Source: CAIZWU01 sp942492905 (GTDB lineage: Bacteria; Verrucomicrobiota; Verrucomicrobiia; Verrucomicrobiales; V1-33). From it: 64,000 nt of DNA. Each line of letters opens with the position of its first letter. Position 1 is the stretch's first letter. The stretch lies in the NCBI GenBank assembly GCA_942492905.1, contig OW818657.1, positions 2,604,001 through 2,668,000 on the forward strand. The letters are read 5' to 3'. Positions 9,781-19,467 of this stretch are shown here, piece after piece. The translations under genes and the position numbers were made by a program. The notes beneath the pieces were generated by a model that saw only the letters and a list, made by a program, of their open reading frames with translations, was not told the DNA's origin and made no database searches.

Positions 9781-12324
9781 TCACTCCCGGGTCAGGGATT
9801 CGTCGAGGTTGAAGATGCCAAGACACAGGGCGGTCCACGCGGCGTGTTCGGGGGCGGCCAGGGTGGCGTCCTGCGGGGCGGCGCCGGTTTTGAGGAAGGC
9901 GGTGGCCTTGTCAGGATGCTGGTCGAAATGCTGGCGTTGGCGGTTCAGCATGGTTTCGAGGCGCGCCAGATCCTCCGGGCGGGGAGTGCGGATGGCGATG
10001 CGGCGGAAGGCATCAGTCAGGCGGGAGGCCGTGTCGCCGGGAGTGGTGAGCAGTTTCGCGGCGAGCACCCGGGATGCTTCCACCCAGGTGGGGTCATTCA
10101 GGGTGGTCAGGGCATGCAGCGGGGTGTTGGTCAGATCGGGCCGGACTTTGCAGGCCTGCCGGACCGAGGCGTCGAACATGTTGGCCGGTCCCACGGTGCG
10201 GCGGTGGAAAGTGTAGAGGCTGCGCCGGTAGAGATCCGGTCCGTTTGATAACGGATAGGTGAAGTCCCGCTCTTTGGTGATGGCGAGGGAGTCCCAGATG
10301 CCTTCGGGCTGGTAGGGATAGACCGGCCGGCCGCCAATTTCCCGCTGGAGCAGGCCGCTGACCACGAGGGCGGTGTCCCGCAGGAACATGGCGGGCAGGC
10401 GGAAGCGGGGGCCGCGGGAGAGCAGGCGGTTTTCCGGATCGAGCTGCCGCAGAGCCGGGGTGGAGCGGCTGCTCTGCCGGTAGGTGGCACTGGTGACGAG
10501 CAGGCGGTGCATGGGTTTCAGCCGCCAGCCGCGGTCCCGGAATTCCACCGCCAGCCAGTCGAGGAGATCGCCATGCACCGGCGGTTCGCTTTGCACGCCC
10601 AGATCCTCCGCGGTCTTCACCAGGCCGGTGCCGAAGTAGAGCTGCCACAGCCGGTTGACCTGGACGCGGGCGGTCAGGGGATGGTCCGGACTGAAGAGCC
10701 ACTGGGCGAGCCCGAGCCGGTTGGCGGGCGCTCCGGCGGGCATTGCGGGCAGGAAGGCCGGCACCGCAAACCCCACTTTTTCCAGGGGCTGTTCGTAGTT
10801 GCCCCGGCTGAGGATATGCGTCTCGCGGGGTTTGGTTTCCTCCATCACCATGACACGCGGGAGTTCCTCGGCCTTGTAGGTGCGGAGGGCGGATTGCGCC
10901 GCGATGATTTTTTTGATATCCTCATGGCCCGCCACCGCGGAGAGGCGGCGATCGTCGAATTCCGTCCTGACACGGCCGGCGGCATATTTGTTGGGTTTGT
11001 CCGCCGGGGCTTCGCGGACATCGAGGATGAGCCGTTTCCAGTTATCCTCCTCCGCTTTGCCGGCGGCAATTAATTGGTCTTCCCATTTCTTCTGCAGGGC
11101 ATTGCGGCGGGTTTCCCACTCCGGTCCGGCCGCGGTTTTCAGCTCTGTTTCCTGCTGCTGCAGTTTGGCTATCCCTTTTTCATATTCGGGCGTGGACAGC
11201 TCCACCACCGGCGGGCCCACCCGGATGCGGGTGGAATAAAAAGTGGGGACGCCGCTTTCCGGGATGTTATTAAAACCAGCCATCAGACTGTAGTAGTCCT
11301 TCTGGGTCATCGGATCATACTTGTGATCGTGGCACTGGGCACAGGCCATGGTGAGGCCGAGGAAGACAGTGCTGGTGACATCCACGCGGTCGAACAGCAC
11401 CACGTTGCGCTGCTCTTCGGCAATGGCCCCGCCCTCGCCATTCAGGAGGTGGTTCCGGTTGAAGGCGGTGGCGATTTTCTGATCTGTGGTGGCGCCCGGG
11501 AGCAGATCGCCCGCGAGTTGCCAGGTGCCAAATTGATCGAAGGGCATGTCGCTGTTGAGCGCCCGCACCACCCAGTCGCGCCAGACCCACTGGAAGGTAT
11601 CGCCGTCCTGTTGGAAGCCATTGCTGTCGGCATAACGGGCCGCATCCAGCCAGGGGATGGCCATGCGTTCTCCATAAGCGGGGGAGGCGAGCAGCCGGTC
11701 CACCACTTTTTCATAAGCTACCGGCGAGGTGTCCGCGAGGAAGGCTTCGACTTCCGCCGGGGCCGGCGGCAGACCGGTCAGGTCGTAGGTGACGCGGCGC
11801 AGCAGGGTGGTGCGGTCTGCTTCCGGCGAGGGCGCCAGCTGATGCGCTTCCAGTCCGTGCAGGATAAAGTGGTCGATCTGGTTCCGGGGCCATGGATTGT
11901 TATCCACCAGTGGAAGCAATGGCCTTGCCGGAGGCAGGAAGGCCCAGTGCGGCTGGTATCCGGCGCCTTCCGTGATCCATTGTTTCAGCTTCGCTTTCTG
12001 CTCCGGGGTCACGCTGCGGTGGGAATCCGGGGGCGGCATCACTTCGTCAGGGTCCGTGCTGAAAAGACGCTTCACCAATTCGCTGGCTTCGGCATCGCCG
12101 GGCACAAAAGCTTTCTCCGCGAGGGCCGCCTCCCGCTGGTCGAGACGCAGGTCGGCCTTGCGGTGATTGGCGTCCTGCCCGTGGCAATAATAGCAGTTTT
12201 CCGAGAGGATGGGACGGATGTCGCGGTTGAAGTCCATGGTGCCGGCAGGAGCCGGGCAGGCAGTGGCGAGAGCCAGCAGCACGAGATGGGGCCGGGCCGG
12301 GAGAGTCTTTTGATTCACAGTCAC
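9781..12324 (-). CDS. PSCyt1-DUF1549-DUF1553 (PSD1) exported cytochrome-like protein
   Basis: Exported 847-residue protein with the three-domain organisation seen across PVC bacteria. A signal peptide (about 1-28) precedes a planctomycete cytochrome-c-like domain with a single CYYCH heme site (C44-H48). A DUF1549 domain follows, with the family segment CAQCHDHKYDPM, then a DUF1553 domain with the SPDHPLTARVQVNRLW block and the late RRSLYTFHRR segment. A C-type heme suggests electron transfer coupled to the partner DUF1501 protein encoded 41 bp downstream. Start 12324 is the natural Met before the signal peptide. The upstream neighbour is the sigma/anti-sigma operon, separated by 107 bp. Confidence 0.92.
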   Translation of the reverse strand: MTVNQKTLPARPHLVLLALATACPAPAGTMDFNRDIRPILSENCYYCHGQDANHRKADLRLDQREAALAEKAFVPGDAEASELVKRLFSTDPDEVMPPPDSHRSVTPEQKAKLKQWITEGAGYQPHWAFLPPARPLLPLVDNNPWPRNQIDHFILHGLEAHQLAPSPEADRTTLLRRVTYDLTGLPPAPAEVEAFLADTSPVAYEKVVDRLLASPAYGERMAIPWLDAARYADSNGFQQDGDTFQWVWRDWVVRALNSDMPFDQFGTWQLAGDLLPGATTDQKIATAFNRNHLLNGEGGAIAEEQRNVVLFDRVDVTSTVFLGLTMACAQCHDHKYDPMTQKDYYSLMAGFNNIPESGVPTFYSTRIRVGPPVVELSTPEYEKGIAKLQQQETELKTAAGPEWETRRNALQKKWEDQLIAAGKAEEDNWKRLILDVREAPADKPNKYAAGRVRTEFDDRRLSAVAGHEDIKKIIAAQSALRTYKAEELPRVMVMEETKPRETHILSRGNYEQPLEKVGFAVPAFLPAMPAGAPANRLGLAQWLFSPDHPLTARVQVNRLWQLYFGTGLVKTAEDLGVQSEPPVHGDLLDWLAVEFRDRGWRLKPMHRLLVTSATYRQSSRSTPALRQLDPENRLLSRGPRFRLPAMFLRDTALVVSGLLQREIGGRPVYPYQPEGIWDSLAITKERDFTYPLSNGPDLYRRSLYTFHRRTVGPANMFDASVRQACKVRPDLTNTPLHALTTLNDPTWVEASRVLAAKLLTTPGDTASRLTDAFRRIAIRTPRPEDLARLETMLNRQRQHFDQHPDKATAFLKTGAAPQDATLAAPEHAAWTALCLGIFNLDESLTRE

Positions 12325-12431
12325 ATCCGCTTATACGGCGGAACGGCGCAGAATTCTCTTGAGAGCCGAGGAAAAGGAAAGCGCGCCTCCCGTCCCTCCC
12401 GGGCGGCCGTGATCATGGCCCGGGCCCGGTT

Positions 12432-13679
12432 TCAGGGCTGGCCTCCGGAAAGGATCACCGTGCCGCCGGTGGTGCCGATGGCGCGTTGGATGACACTGAA
12501 GTTATGCGTGCCATCCGCCACCGAAAAGGAGGAGAGGGTGATCAGATCAGTCAGCGGGCCGGTTCCCGTTGCCACGGTATTGCCCAGGGACAGGGCGCCG
12601 TTGGACGCGATCTGGTATTGCTGCCAGCTGCCATCCGCGGCGGTGGCGATGACGACCTGTTCGGAACCAGGAGGCACTTCCGGGAGATTGGAAAGGAGCA
12701 GGGTCGCGTCCCGCGTGCCAGGTTCGGACACGAGGTAACCGGACGGTGTCGGCTGGCTTTCCGCCGGAGGGGTGGACGGGGAAGTGAGGAGCCGTTCGGC
12801 CGGGACCTGGTAGAGGGAAGGGTCCGGCGGCACCGGGGTCACGCGGCCGATATAACCGAGGCCATCCGGGGCGGGTGTCCATGTCAGGGAAGAGGCCGGA
12901 TCGAAGAATTGACCGGTGGTCTTCCATAAGCCCAGCTCCTCCCAGCGGTCCGCCGGGAAGGAAAGATGCCGGATGCTCTGGCCACTGTCGGCGGCCAGCC
13001 AGCCTGCGGTGGGCCACCCGCGCTCCAGCACGATGGAACTCCCGTCCTGGGCATTCCGGAGGAGGAGATCGCGCTGCAGCGCCCGGGTGACCAATTGTTG
13101 GAGGCGGGCATTGGATTCGGCGGGGGAAGCCGCCGTGGCGTTGCCGGGGGTGCGCAATTCGAGAATGGCCGGTCGGTGCGTGCCGGGCGCGGCTTCCGTC
13201 GGCGCGGTCGCTTCGGCGAGGCGTTGCCGGAGTTGCAGCAATTCCTCCCGCAGGGCGGGCTCCGCCGAGACCGTCTGGACCGGGGGCGCCGGAGCCGCGG
13301 GGTTAGGGATAGCCCGCGGGGGCTTGGCCGATGCATTTTCCAAGTCCAAGGGAGTTCTCGGTACCGGTGCCGCCGCCTGCTGCCACCACCCCAGAGCCAG
13401 CAGCGCGGCCGCCGCCCAGCCTCCCCACGTGACCAGCGGTTGCCAGCGGCGGGGACGGGAGGAAGGGGCCTGGGCCGGGGTGATCCGGCTTTGAATGCCC
13501 TGCCAAATCACCTCCGGAGCCGGTTGCAGTTCCGCGACGGCCAACCACGTGAGGGCCGCCGCGTCCTGCACTTCCCGCACTGTGGCAGCGTCATCTGCGG
13601 GACCCGTGGCAGGCAGGGCAGGGCCCAGCCCCAGCGCGGCGAGAGTGGGGTTTTCAGGAGTGATAGGATCAGGGTTCAT
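12432..13679 (-). CDS. Anti-sigma factor, RskA-like, single-pass membrane protein
   Basis: Likely anti-sigma partner of the ECF factor encoded directly upstream (only 5 bp between stop and start). The 415-residue protein has an N-terminal cytosolic segment of about 80 residues that could bind sigma, and one transmembrane helix (about 86-104, rich in Trp, Ala, Leu). A coiled-coil-prone stretch (REELLQLRQRLAEA) follows, then a periplasmic part. The C-terminal ~100 residues resemble the RskA sensor domain (LLLSNLPEVPPGSEQVVIATA and LSSFSVADGTHNFSVI). No HxxxCxxC zinc anti-sigma motif is present. The signal sensed is unknown. Confidence 0.75.
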   Translation of the reverse strand: MNPDPITPENPTLAALGLGPALPATGPADDAATVREVQDAAALTWLAVAELQPAPEVIWQGIQSRITPAQAPSSRPRRWQPLVTWGGWAAAALLALGWWQQAAAPVPRTPLDLENASAKPPRAIPNPAAPAPPVQTVSAEPALREELLQLRQRLAEATAPTEAAPGTHRPAILELRTPGNATAASPAESNARLQQLVTRALQRDLLLRNAQDGSSIVLERGWPTAGWLAADSGQSIRHLSFPADRWEELGLWKTTGQFFDPASSLTWTPAPDGLGYIGRVTPVPPDPSLYQVPAERLLTSPSTPPAESQPTPSGYLVSEPGTRDATLLLSNLPEVPPGSEQVVIATAADGSWQQYQIASNGALSLGNTVATGTGPLTDLITLSSFSVADGTHNFSVIQRAIGTTGGTVILSGGQP

Positions 13680-13684
13680 GGCAG

Positions 13685-14302
13685 TCAGGGATCAAGATGA
13701 GGGCGCACCAGTTGGCGGAGTTTTTCCATGGCGCGGTGGATGCGGGTTTTCACCGACCCGAGGGGAATCCCCCAGCGCGTGGCGAGGTCAGCGCAGGTGG
13801 CAGGATCGAAGAGCGCCGCACGGATCGCTTCCTGCTCGGGAGCGGTCAGGGTGGCCAGTCCCTGCCGCACGAGGTGCAGGGTCTCATGCAGGTGCAGGTC
13901 GGCGAGGGGCGACCGGGGGCAGGAAATGTCCGGCGGGGTTTCCCCCGGCGCGGCGGGCAGGCGGCGTCCGGTGCGGCGCAGATGGTCCAGGCACAGGCCG
14001 CGCAGCAGCATGACACACCAGGTGAAGGGGCTGGAGGCCGCCGGATCATAACTGGCCGCCCGCTGCCAGATCCTCACAAAACAATCCTGCACAATTTCAC
14101 GGGCGGCCCCGTCGTCCTGCACCATGTGGCGGGCCATGCTGTAGAAGCGGTTTCCGCAGAGTTGATAGAGCGATTCCAGCGCCCCGGCCTCGGCCTGCCC
14201 GATCCGGCGCAGCAGGTCCCCGCCAACCGGCGCGGGCAGGGCCCGGGCGGAGGACGCTTCCTTTCCAGGGGCGTCAGGAGGAGTGAAGGGGTGGGGCGGC
14301 AT
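13685..14302 (-). CDS. ECF-family RNA polymerase sigma factor
   Basis: Alternative sigma factor of about 205 residues. Region 2 is seen in the LCGNRFYSMARHMV segment and in DCFVRIWQRAASYD, followed by FTWCVMLLRGLCLDHLRRTGR. Region 4 carries a helix-turn-helix (LATRWGIPLGSVKTRIHRAMEKLRQL). The start at 14302 (MPPHPFTPP) was chosen because everything upstream in frame lacks family features and overlaps the preceding gene. It is co-directional with an exported proline-rich protein upstream (18 bp) and the anti-sigma gene downstream (5 bp), suggesting one autoregulated operon. Targets are unknown; the exported proteins nearby are candidates only by proximity. Confidence 0.9.
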   Translation of the reverse strand: MPPHPFTPPDAPGKEASSARALPAPVGGDLLRRIGQAEAGALESLYQLCGNRFYSMARHMVQDDGAAREIVQDCFVRIWQRAASYDPAASSPFTWCVMLLRGLCLDHLRRTGRRLPAAPGETPPDISCPRSPLADLHLHETLHLVRQGLATLTAPEQEAIRAALFDPATCADLATRWGIPLGSVKTRIHRAMEKLRQLVRPHLDP

Positions 14303-14319
14303 GGCAGACGGGGAGCACG

Positions 14320-14961
14320 CTAGAAGTTGATGATCCAGGATACAAACCCAGGTTGGCCAATCGTGAAAACCGGTTCTTCCAAAAGAATCGCCCCGGGTTC
14401 GGAAGCCGTCACCGGGTAGGAAAGTCCCGGCGGGTGCCACGGAAGGGCGATGAGTTGGCCGGGCTCCACCACAAATCCCGGCGACTGGATGAAGATGATT
14501 CCGAACCATGGATGGGCCACAAAAAAGAGGTCGCCGCCAGGGCTGAAGGAAGCCGGGGCCACGGAATCCGCAGAGAAGGAGCCCACCACCCCGGCCCGTC
14601 TGCCCAGAGGGGAAGTGGGGCGCGGCACCGGTGCTGTGATCTCCATGGGCAACCGGGGCACCGGTGCCAGCGGAGGGGCCGGGCGGGTGGTTCCGGGAGT
14701 GGCCCGGCCCGGATTCCGGGGGACCGGAGCGTCCGCGACGGGAAAAGGCCGCACCGGCGGAATACCCCCATCCACCGTCCCCGCGCTCCAGGAGAGCGGG
14801 GGGAAATACGGCAGCACCGCCCCGTGGGACCATGCGGCGGGGGCGTCCAGGGGAGGCAGCGTCAGGAGCAGGGCGGTGAAGGAGGAAAGCAGCAACATAC
14901 CTCCAGTGATCCGCCGCCGGTGGCCGGGCGGTTTCGCGGAAAGTGGATTTTCTGAAACCAA
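14320..14961 (-). CDS. Proline-rich exported protein of unknown function
   Basis: A 213-residue product with a basic N-terminus (RRR) and hydrophobic segment (about 20-38) that should act as a signal peptide or membrane anchor, ending near APA. The mature part is rich in Pro, Gly and Ala, followed by an aromatic/hydrophobic C-terminal half (FFVAHPWFGIIFIQ) that ends SWIINF. It precedes the ECF sigma gene by 18 bp and is probably the first gene of that operon, so it may be an envelope component linked to the signal controlled by the sigma factor. No domain family is recognised. Confidence 0.6.
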   Translation of the reverse strand: MVSENPLSAKPPGHRRRITGGMLLLSSFTALLLTLPPLDAPAAWSHGAVLPYFPPLSWSAGTVDGGIPPVRPFPVADAPVPRNPGRATPGTTRPAPPLAPVPRLPMEITAPVPRPTSPLGRRAGVVGSFSADSVAPASFSPGGDLFFVAHPWFGIIFIQSPGFVVEPGQLIALPWHPPGLSYPVTASEPGAILLEEPVFTIGQPGFVSWIINF

Positions 14962-15089
14962 AGCAGCGAGACCTGTCAGGCGCGCTCAATCAATGGGTAA
15001 AAGCCCCCCGTCCGGAAAGCTTGCCCCGCACCGGCCGGACATGGTAATCATTGAAATATAACCCCCACAGGCCCGTCCGCCCCCCTCTG
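14962..15089. promoter_or_regulatory. Divergent intergenic region between sigma operon and CotH gene
   Basis: This 128-bp gap separates the minus-strand sigma-factor operon from the plus-strand CotH gene, so it must hold promoters in both directions. No clear consensus -10/-35 pair or repeated operator could be picked out by eye. ECF operons are commonly autoregulated, so this is the place to look for the cognate promoter. Confidence 0.35.
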
Positions 15090-18000
15090 ATGCTACCCCC
15101 GATTGTTTCCAAAATAGGTCTCGCTGCTCTTTTTAGTGGAATCCTGCTTCCCTCTGCCAAGGCCCAGTTTGTCATCAATGAATTCATGGCCAACAACCTC
15201 AGCAGCGTGGATGTCGACGAGGACACCCAGCATGAGGACTGGATTGAAATCCAGAACACCAGCAACGCCGCCGCCACTCTCAATGGCTGGTATCTCACCG
15301 ACGATGCCAACGAACTCCGCAAATGGCAGTTCCCCGTCACCACGCCGGTGGTCAGCATTGCTGCCGGAGGCCGCCTTGTCGTCTGGGCTTCGGGCAAGAA
15401 CCGCCGTGCCGTCGCCAACCGGTTGCACACCAATTTCAAACTCAGCTCCGAGGGGGAATTCCTCGCCCTCGTAAAGCCCGATGGTGCCACCGTGGAGAAT
15501 GGCTACAGCCCGGCCTATCCCGCGCAGTTTCCCAATGGCACCTATGGCCGGGTCAATCAGACCACCCCGGTCGTCCTGTTGTCGGAGAGCAGTCCTGGCA
15601 AAGCGATGTCGCCGGTCAGCGAGGCCGACTTCACCACCAATTTCAATGGCTGGAACACCGACCTGTCCTTCAATGACAGTACCTGGCAGGCAGGGACCGG
15701 CGGATTTGGTTTCGGGGCGCCGTTTGAGAGCGAAGTCGGCGTGGGCGGCGACCTCACTGCCCGCATGAAGGGCATCACGCCCGCCAGCTTCATCCGTTAT
15801 ACTTTCAACTACACTCCGGGCGCCCAGCTGACCGCGATGCGGCTGAAGACCAAGTTCGATGATGGTTATGCCTGTTATCTCAATGGGGTCCTGATCGGCT
15901 CCACCGCCAATCCCGCCGTCATCGCCTGGAATTCCCCCGCCTTGTCCGACCGGTTGGATGCCACCGCCACCACCGCCAGCATCGTCACCCCTACCAATGG
16001 CATCCCCGCTCTGGTCAGCGGTCCCAATCTCCTTGCCTTTGCCCTGCTCAACAGCGCGGCCACGGAGCTGACCGGCTCTCCGGCGGTGGATACCACCAAT
16101 GCCCTCCTCCGGTCCGAGCTGGAAGTGGATACCGTCACCGGTGTCCAGCTAGGTTATCTCACCACCGCCACCCGCGGCAATGTGAATACCGCGATCAAAA
16201 CTGCGGTGGGCCCGGCCATCAATGCCACCACCGACGATCCGCCCCAGCCCATCGGCGGAGCGGGCAGCGCGCCCTTGCTCATCACCACCACCGTGGCTCC
16301 CACCCTGCGTCCCCTCGCCGATATCGATCCCGTCACCCTGCGCTGGCGCCGCCTGTATGAAGCGGAGAGCACCATCGTGATGGTCGACAATGGCACCGCT
16401 GGCGACGTGCTCGCCAATGATGGAATCTACACCGCCAGCGTGCCCACCACCACCCTCCTGGCGGGCGATATCATCCGCTGGCGCATCGTGGCCAAGGATA
16501 ATTCCCTCTCTCCCGTCTATTCCTACGATCCTCCTTACACCGGCTTTTCCGCCACCGCTCCTCCGGGCACCCTGCCACCGGTTTCCGCCAGCATCGAGGC
16601 CGCGCAGTATTTCGGCACCATGGCCATTCCGGTCCTCGTCGGCGACTCCACCCTGCCGGTGCTGCATTGGTTTTACACCGGCACGGACAATACCGTGAAC
16701 AACACCGGCACCCGTTGTTCCTTCTTCTGGCAGCCGCTCCCTGTCGATAACCCTCCGGTCGGCTACACACCTCCCCGTCCCGAATTTTATGACAACGTGC
16801 TGGTGAATCTCCATGGCCAATCTTCGGCCGGCTTCCCCAAGAAAAGTCACGACCTGAGCTTCGGCAAGGATAACCGTTTTACCTGGAAGGATGGCACACC
16901 CGCCACCTCCGGGGTGAATCTCCTCGGCAACTACGCCGACAAAACCAAGGTCCGGAACCCGGCCGCCTGGTGGGTCTGGGAAAAATCCGGCCATATCGCT
17001 TCCCACTACGATACCCTCGTCCGCGTCCAGCAGAACAAGGTCTTCAAAGGCCTCTACGATGTGGTGGAAAACGCCAACGCCTCCTGGCTGCAACGTCAGG
17101 GGCTGGATGAAGCCGGGTCCCTCTACAAGATGTATAACAGCCTCGACTCCGCCTCCAGCCCCGGCGCGGAAAAGAAGAATCCTGACGATACCAACATCGC
17201 CGACCTCACCGCCCTCATCAATGGCATCGCACCGTCCCTCACCCGCACCGTCCGCCTGCGGTATCTGTATGACAATGTCAACGTGCCGGCCCTGATCAAT
17301 TTCCTCGCCACGCACTCCCTCATCCTGAACCGCGATTTCGGCCACAAGAACTACTACATCTACCGGGACACCAACGGCACCAAGGAATGGAGCCTGCTGC
17401 CATGGGATCAGGACCTCTCCCTGGGCCACACCTGGACCGGGGCCCAGAATTATTTCGATGATGATATCCACAGCCAGGCCGCCCTGCAGATCGGCGTCAC
17501 CTCCAACCGCCTGATCGAACTCGTCTACAGCACGCCGGAGCTGAATCACATGTTCGTCCGCCGCCTGCGCACCCTCGCAGATCAGTTCTACGTCTCCTCC
17601 ACCGAGACCAATGGGCCCATCACCCAGTTCATCAATAACCTTGTCCAGAAGATTGATCCCAATCCCGACAACTATGCCGCCGGCACCGATGATGCCGACC
17701 TCGAGGCCCGCGCCTGGGGGTTCTGGCTGGATGGCGGCGGCGGGACCAAGATCAACTCCACCGACGCCCGCATGCCGGCCCACACCGTCCGTGCCCAGGC
17801 CCTCCGCCTCACCACGGCCAATCCGAGCCCTCCCGGCGGCGGTGCCAACTACGATGACGGCACCACCACTCTGCTGCCCTTCGTGCCCGGGCGCCGTGAC
17901 TTCTTTTTCAAGGCGGTGCCTCCCACCAGTCCGGGTCTGAGCGGCGTCACCCTCGCCAACCAGACATTCCCGTCCAGCCAGCCTCTCGTGCCCACTCTCA

Positions 18001-19358
18001 TCATCGAACAGGTCACGCCCGCCCCGGCCACCGGACTCCACCAGGATCACGAACACTTTGTCCTGCGGAATCCCAATAACTATGCCGTCGATATCTCCGG
18101 CTGGACCATCGGCGGGGACATTGCCATGACCTTCCAGGGCGGCACCGTCATCCCGGCCCAGGGCGCCGCCACCACCCAGGCCACCAACAACTCTTACATC
18201 AATCAGTTGATCGTCGCCAACAAACCCGCCGGCATCCGCACCCGCGCCACCGCCCCCATGGCCAATCAATACCGCCTCGTCACCGGCCCCTACGATCACC
18301 AGCTCTCCGCCCGCGGCGGCATCATTACCCTGAACCGGCCGAACAATCCCCTCGACGCCACCGCTGGTTATACCCAGGTGCTGTCCGTGCCCTACACCGG
18401 CACCCCCACCGCTCATCAGGATTACCTGCGCGTCACCGAGTTGAACTTCCGCCCCGCGCCTCCCACTGCCACAGAGCTGGCCACCCTCGCCGGTCTGGTG
18501 GCCGGCGACTTCGAGTTCATCGAGCTCATCAATGCCGGCCCCGTCGCGCTGAACCTCGGCGGCGCCTGGTTTGAGGAAGGCGTGGAATTCACCTTCCCCA
18601 CCCCCTTTGTCCTAAACCCCAATCAGCGCTGTGTCGTCGTCGCCAGTCAGGCCGCCTACGAGATCCGTTATGGCACCTCCCACCTCATCGCCGGGGAATT
18701 CCAGGGCTCCCTGAATAACGGTGGGGAAGAACTGCGCCTCCTCGATCCCATCGGCGAGCAGGTGCTGGAGTTCAGCTATGACGACGACTGGTATCCCGTC
18801 CCCTCCGGCCAGTACCGCAGCCTCGTCATCACCGCGCCTCTCCCCTCCTATGCGGACTATGCCCTCCACTCCAGCTGGCAGCTCAGCAGTCAGGCCAATG
18901 GCAGCCCCGGCGCTGCCGATGCCGCGCCATCCGTGATCTATGAAGGCTGGCGTTATGCCTTCTTCAGCGATGCCCAGCTGCCCACCGCCCTGGAGCCCAA
19001 TACCGTAGCCTCGCCCCTGGCCGATGCGGATGGGGACGGCTGGCGGAATATCGAGGAATACGCCTTCGGCAGCATCCCCACCTCCACCGCCTCCAGCGTG
19101 CAGGTCACTCCCGGCACCACCACCGTGGGGGCCGATACCTTCCTCACCCTCACCTTCCTCCGGGTCACCGGCAGCATCGACCTCACCTATGCCGTCGAAT
19201 GCAGCGGCGACCTCGCGGCCGGCAACTGGCAACCCATCGCCGTGCCGGTGGGCGATCCCGTCCCCCTCGCAGGTGGCCTCGAGCGCGTCACCTACCGGGA
19301 CACCACGCCCCTCGGTGGCCAGACCCGCCGCTTCATCCGCGCCACCGCCCGGAAGTAA
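15090..19358 (+). CDS. Giant secreted lamin-tail / CotH-domain protein
   Basis: Exported protein of 1422 residues. The start at 15090 (MLPPIVSKIG) gives a signal peptide ending at AKA; an in-frame Met 13 codons upstream is possible. Domain order: lamin tail (about 27-140, VINEFMANN, DWIEIQNTSN), a jelly-roll-like region (about 180-330, DDGYACYLNGVLIG), a CotH-like kinase fold (about 510-900, with VLVNLHGQSSAGFPKKSH and WSLLPWDQDLSLGH), a second lamin tail (about 1100-1230, FEFIELINAG), and a C-terminal module with a calcium-loop-like DADGDGWRNIEEYAFG and a final domain containing YAVECSGDLAAGNWQ. Coding-strand C content is unusually high. It shares its architecture with the genes at 4547-8197 and 59821 onward. 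Function is unknown; a surface adhesion or matrix role is inference. Confidence 0.85.
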   Translation: MLPPIVSKIGLAALFSGILLPSAKAQFVINEFMANNLSSVDVDEDTQHEDWIEIQNTSNAAATLNGWYLTDDANELRKWQFPVTTPVVSIAAGGRLVVWASGKNRRAVANRLHTNFKLSSEGEFLALVKPDGATVENGYSPAYPAQFPNGTYGRVNQTTPVVLLSESSPGKAMSPVSEADFTTNFNGWNTDLSFNDSTWQAGTGGFGFGAPFESEVGVGGDLTARMKGITPASFIRYTFNYTPGAQLTAMRLKTKFDDGYACYLNGVLIGSTANPAVIAWNSPALSDRLDATATTASIVTPTNGIPALVSGPNLLAFALLNSAATELTGSPAVDTTNALLRSELEVDTVTGVQLGYLTTATRGNVNTAIKTAVGPAINATTDDPPQPIGGAGSAPLLITTTVAPTLRPLADIDPVTLRWRRLYEAESTIVMVDNGTAGDVLANDGIYTASVPTTTLLAGDIIRWRIVAKDNSLSPVYSYDPPYTGFSATAPPGTLPPVSASIEAAQYFGTMAIPVLVGDSTLPVLHWFYTGTDNTVNNTGTRCSFFWQPLPVDNPPVGYTPPRPEFYDNVLVNLHGQSSAGFPKKSHDLSFGKDNRFTWKDGTPATSGVNLLGNYADKTKVRNPAAWWVWEKSGHIASHYDTLVRVQQNKVFKGLYDVVENANASWLQRQGLDEAGSLYKMYNSLDSASSPGAEKKNPDDTNIADLTALINGIAPSLTRTVRLRYLYDNVNVPALINFLATHSLILNRDFGHKNYYIYRDTNGTKEWSLLPWDQDLSLGHTWTGAQNYFDDDIHSQAALQIGVTSNRLIELVYSTPELNHMFVRRLRTLADQFYVSSTETNGPITQFINNLVQKIDPNPDNYAAGTDDADLEARAWGFWLDGGGGTKINSTDARMPAHTVRAQALRLTTANPSPPGGGANYDDGTTTLLPFVPGRRDFFFKAVPPTSPGLSGVTLANQTFPSSQPLVPTLIIEQVTPAPATGLHQDHEHFVLRNPNNYAVDISGWTIGGDIAMTFQGGTVIPAQGAATTQATNNSYINQLIVANKPAGIRTRATAPMANQYRLVTGPYDHQLSARGGIITLNRPNNPLDATAGYTQVLSVPYTGTPTAHQDYLRVTELNFRPAPPTATELATLAGLVAGDFEFIELINAGPVALNLGGAWFEEGVEFTFPTPFVLNPNQRCVVVASQAAYEIRYGTSHLIAGEFQGSLNNGGEELRLLDPIGEQVLEFSYDDDWYPVPSGQYRSLVITAPLPSYADYALHSSWQLSSQANGSPGAADAAPSVIYEGWRYAFFSDAQLPTALEPNTVASPLADADGDGWRNIEEYAFGSIPTSTASSVQVTPGTTTVGADTFLTLTFLRVTGSIDLTYAVECSGDLAAGNWQPIAVPVGDPVPLAGGLERVTYRDTTPLGGQTRRFIRATARK

Positions 19359-19467
19359 GCCCGGTCGGTCAGGGCAAGGCGCGGGGCAGGGCCGGTCCCG
19401 CCGGATCCCTGGCAATAAACTGGATTGGAGATTGACTATCACCCGGGAAATCCCTATCCAGAACCCC

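Noticed and set aside
11893..11910. DnaA-box-like TTATCCACC suggesting an origin near the sigma/cytochrome genes
   Set aside because: Single imperfect match inside a conserved coding region, with no cluster and no AT-rich unwinding region.
16149..18416. Long minus-strand open frame of 755 codons opposite the CotH gene
   Set aside because: Antisense shadow of a GC-rich gene; Gly/Ala/Arg-rich composition and no domain features.
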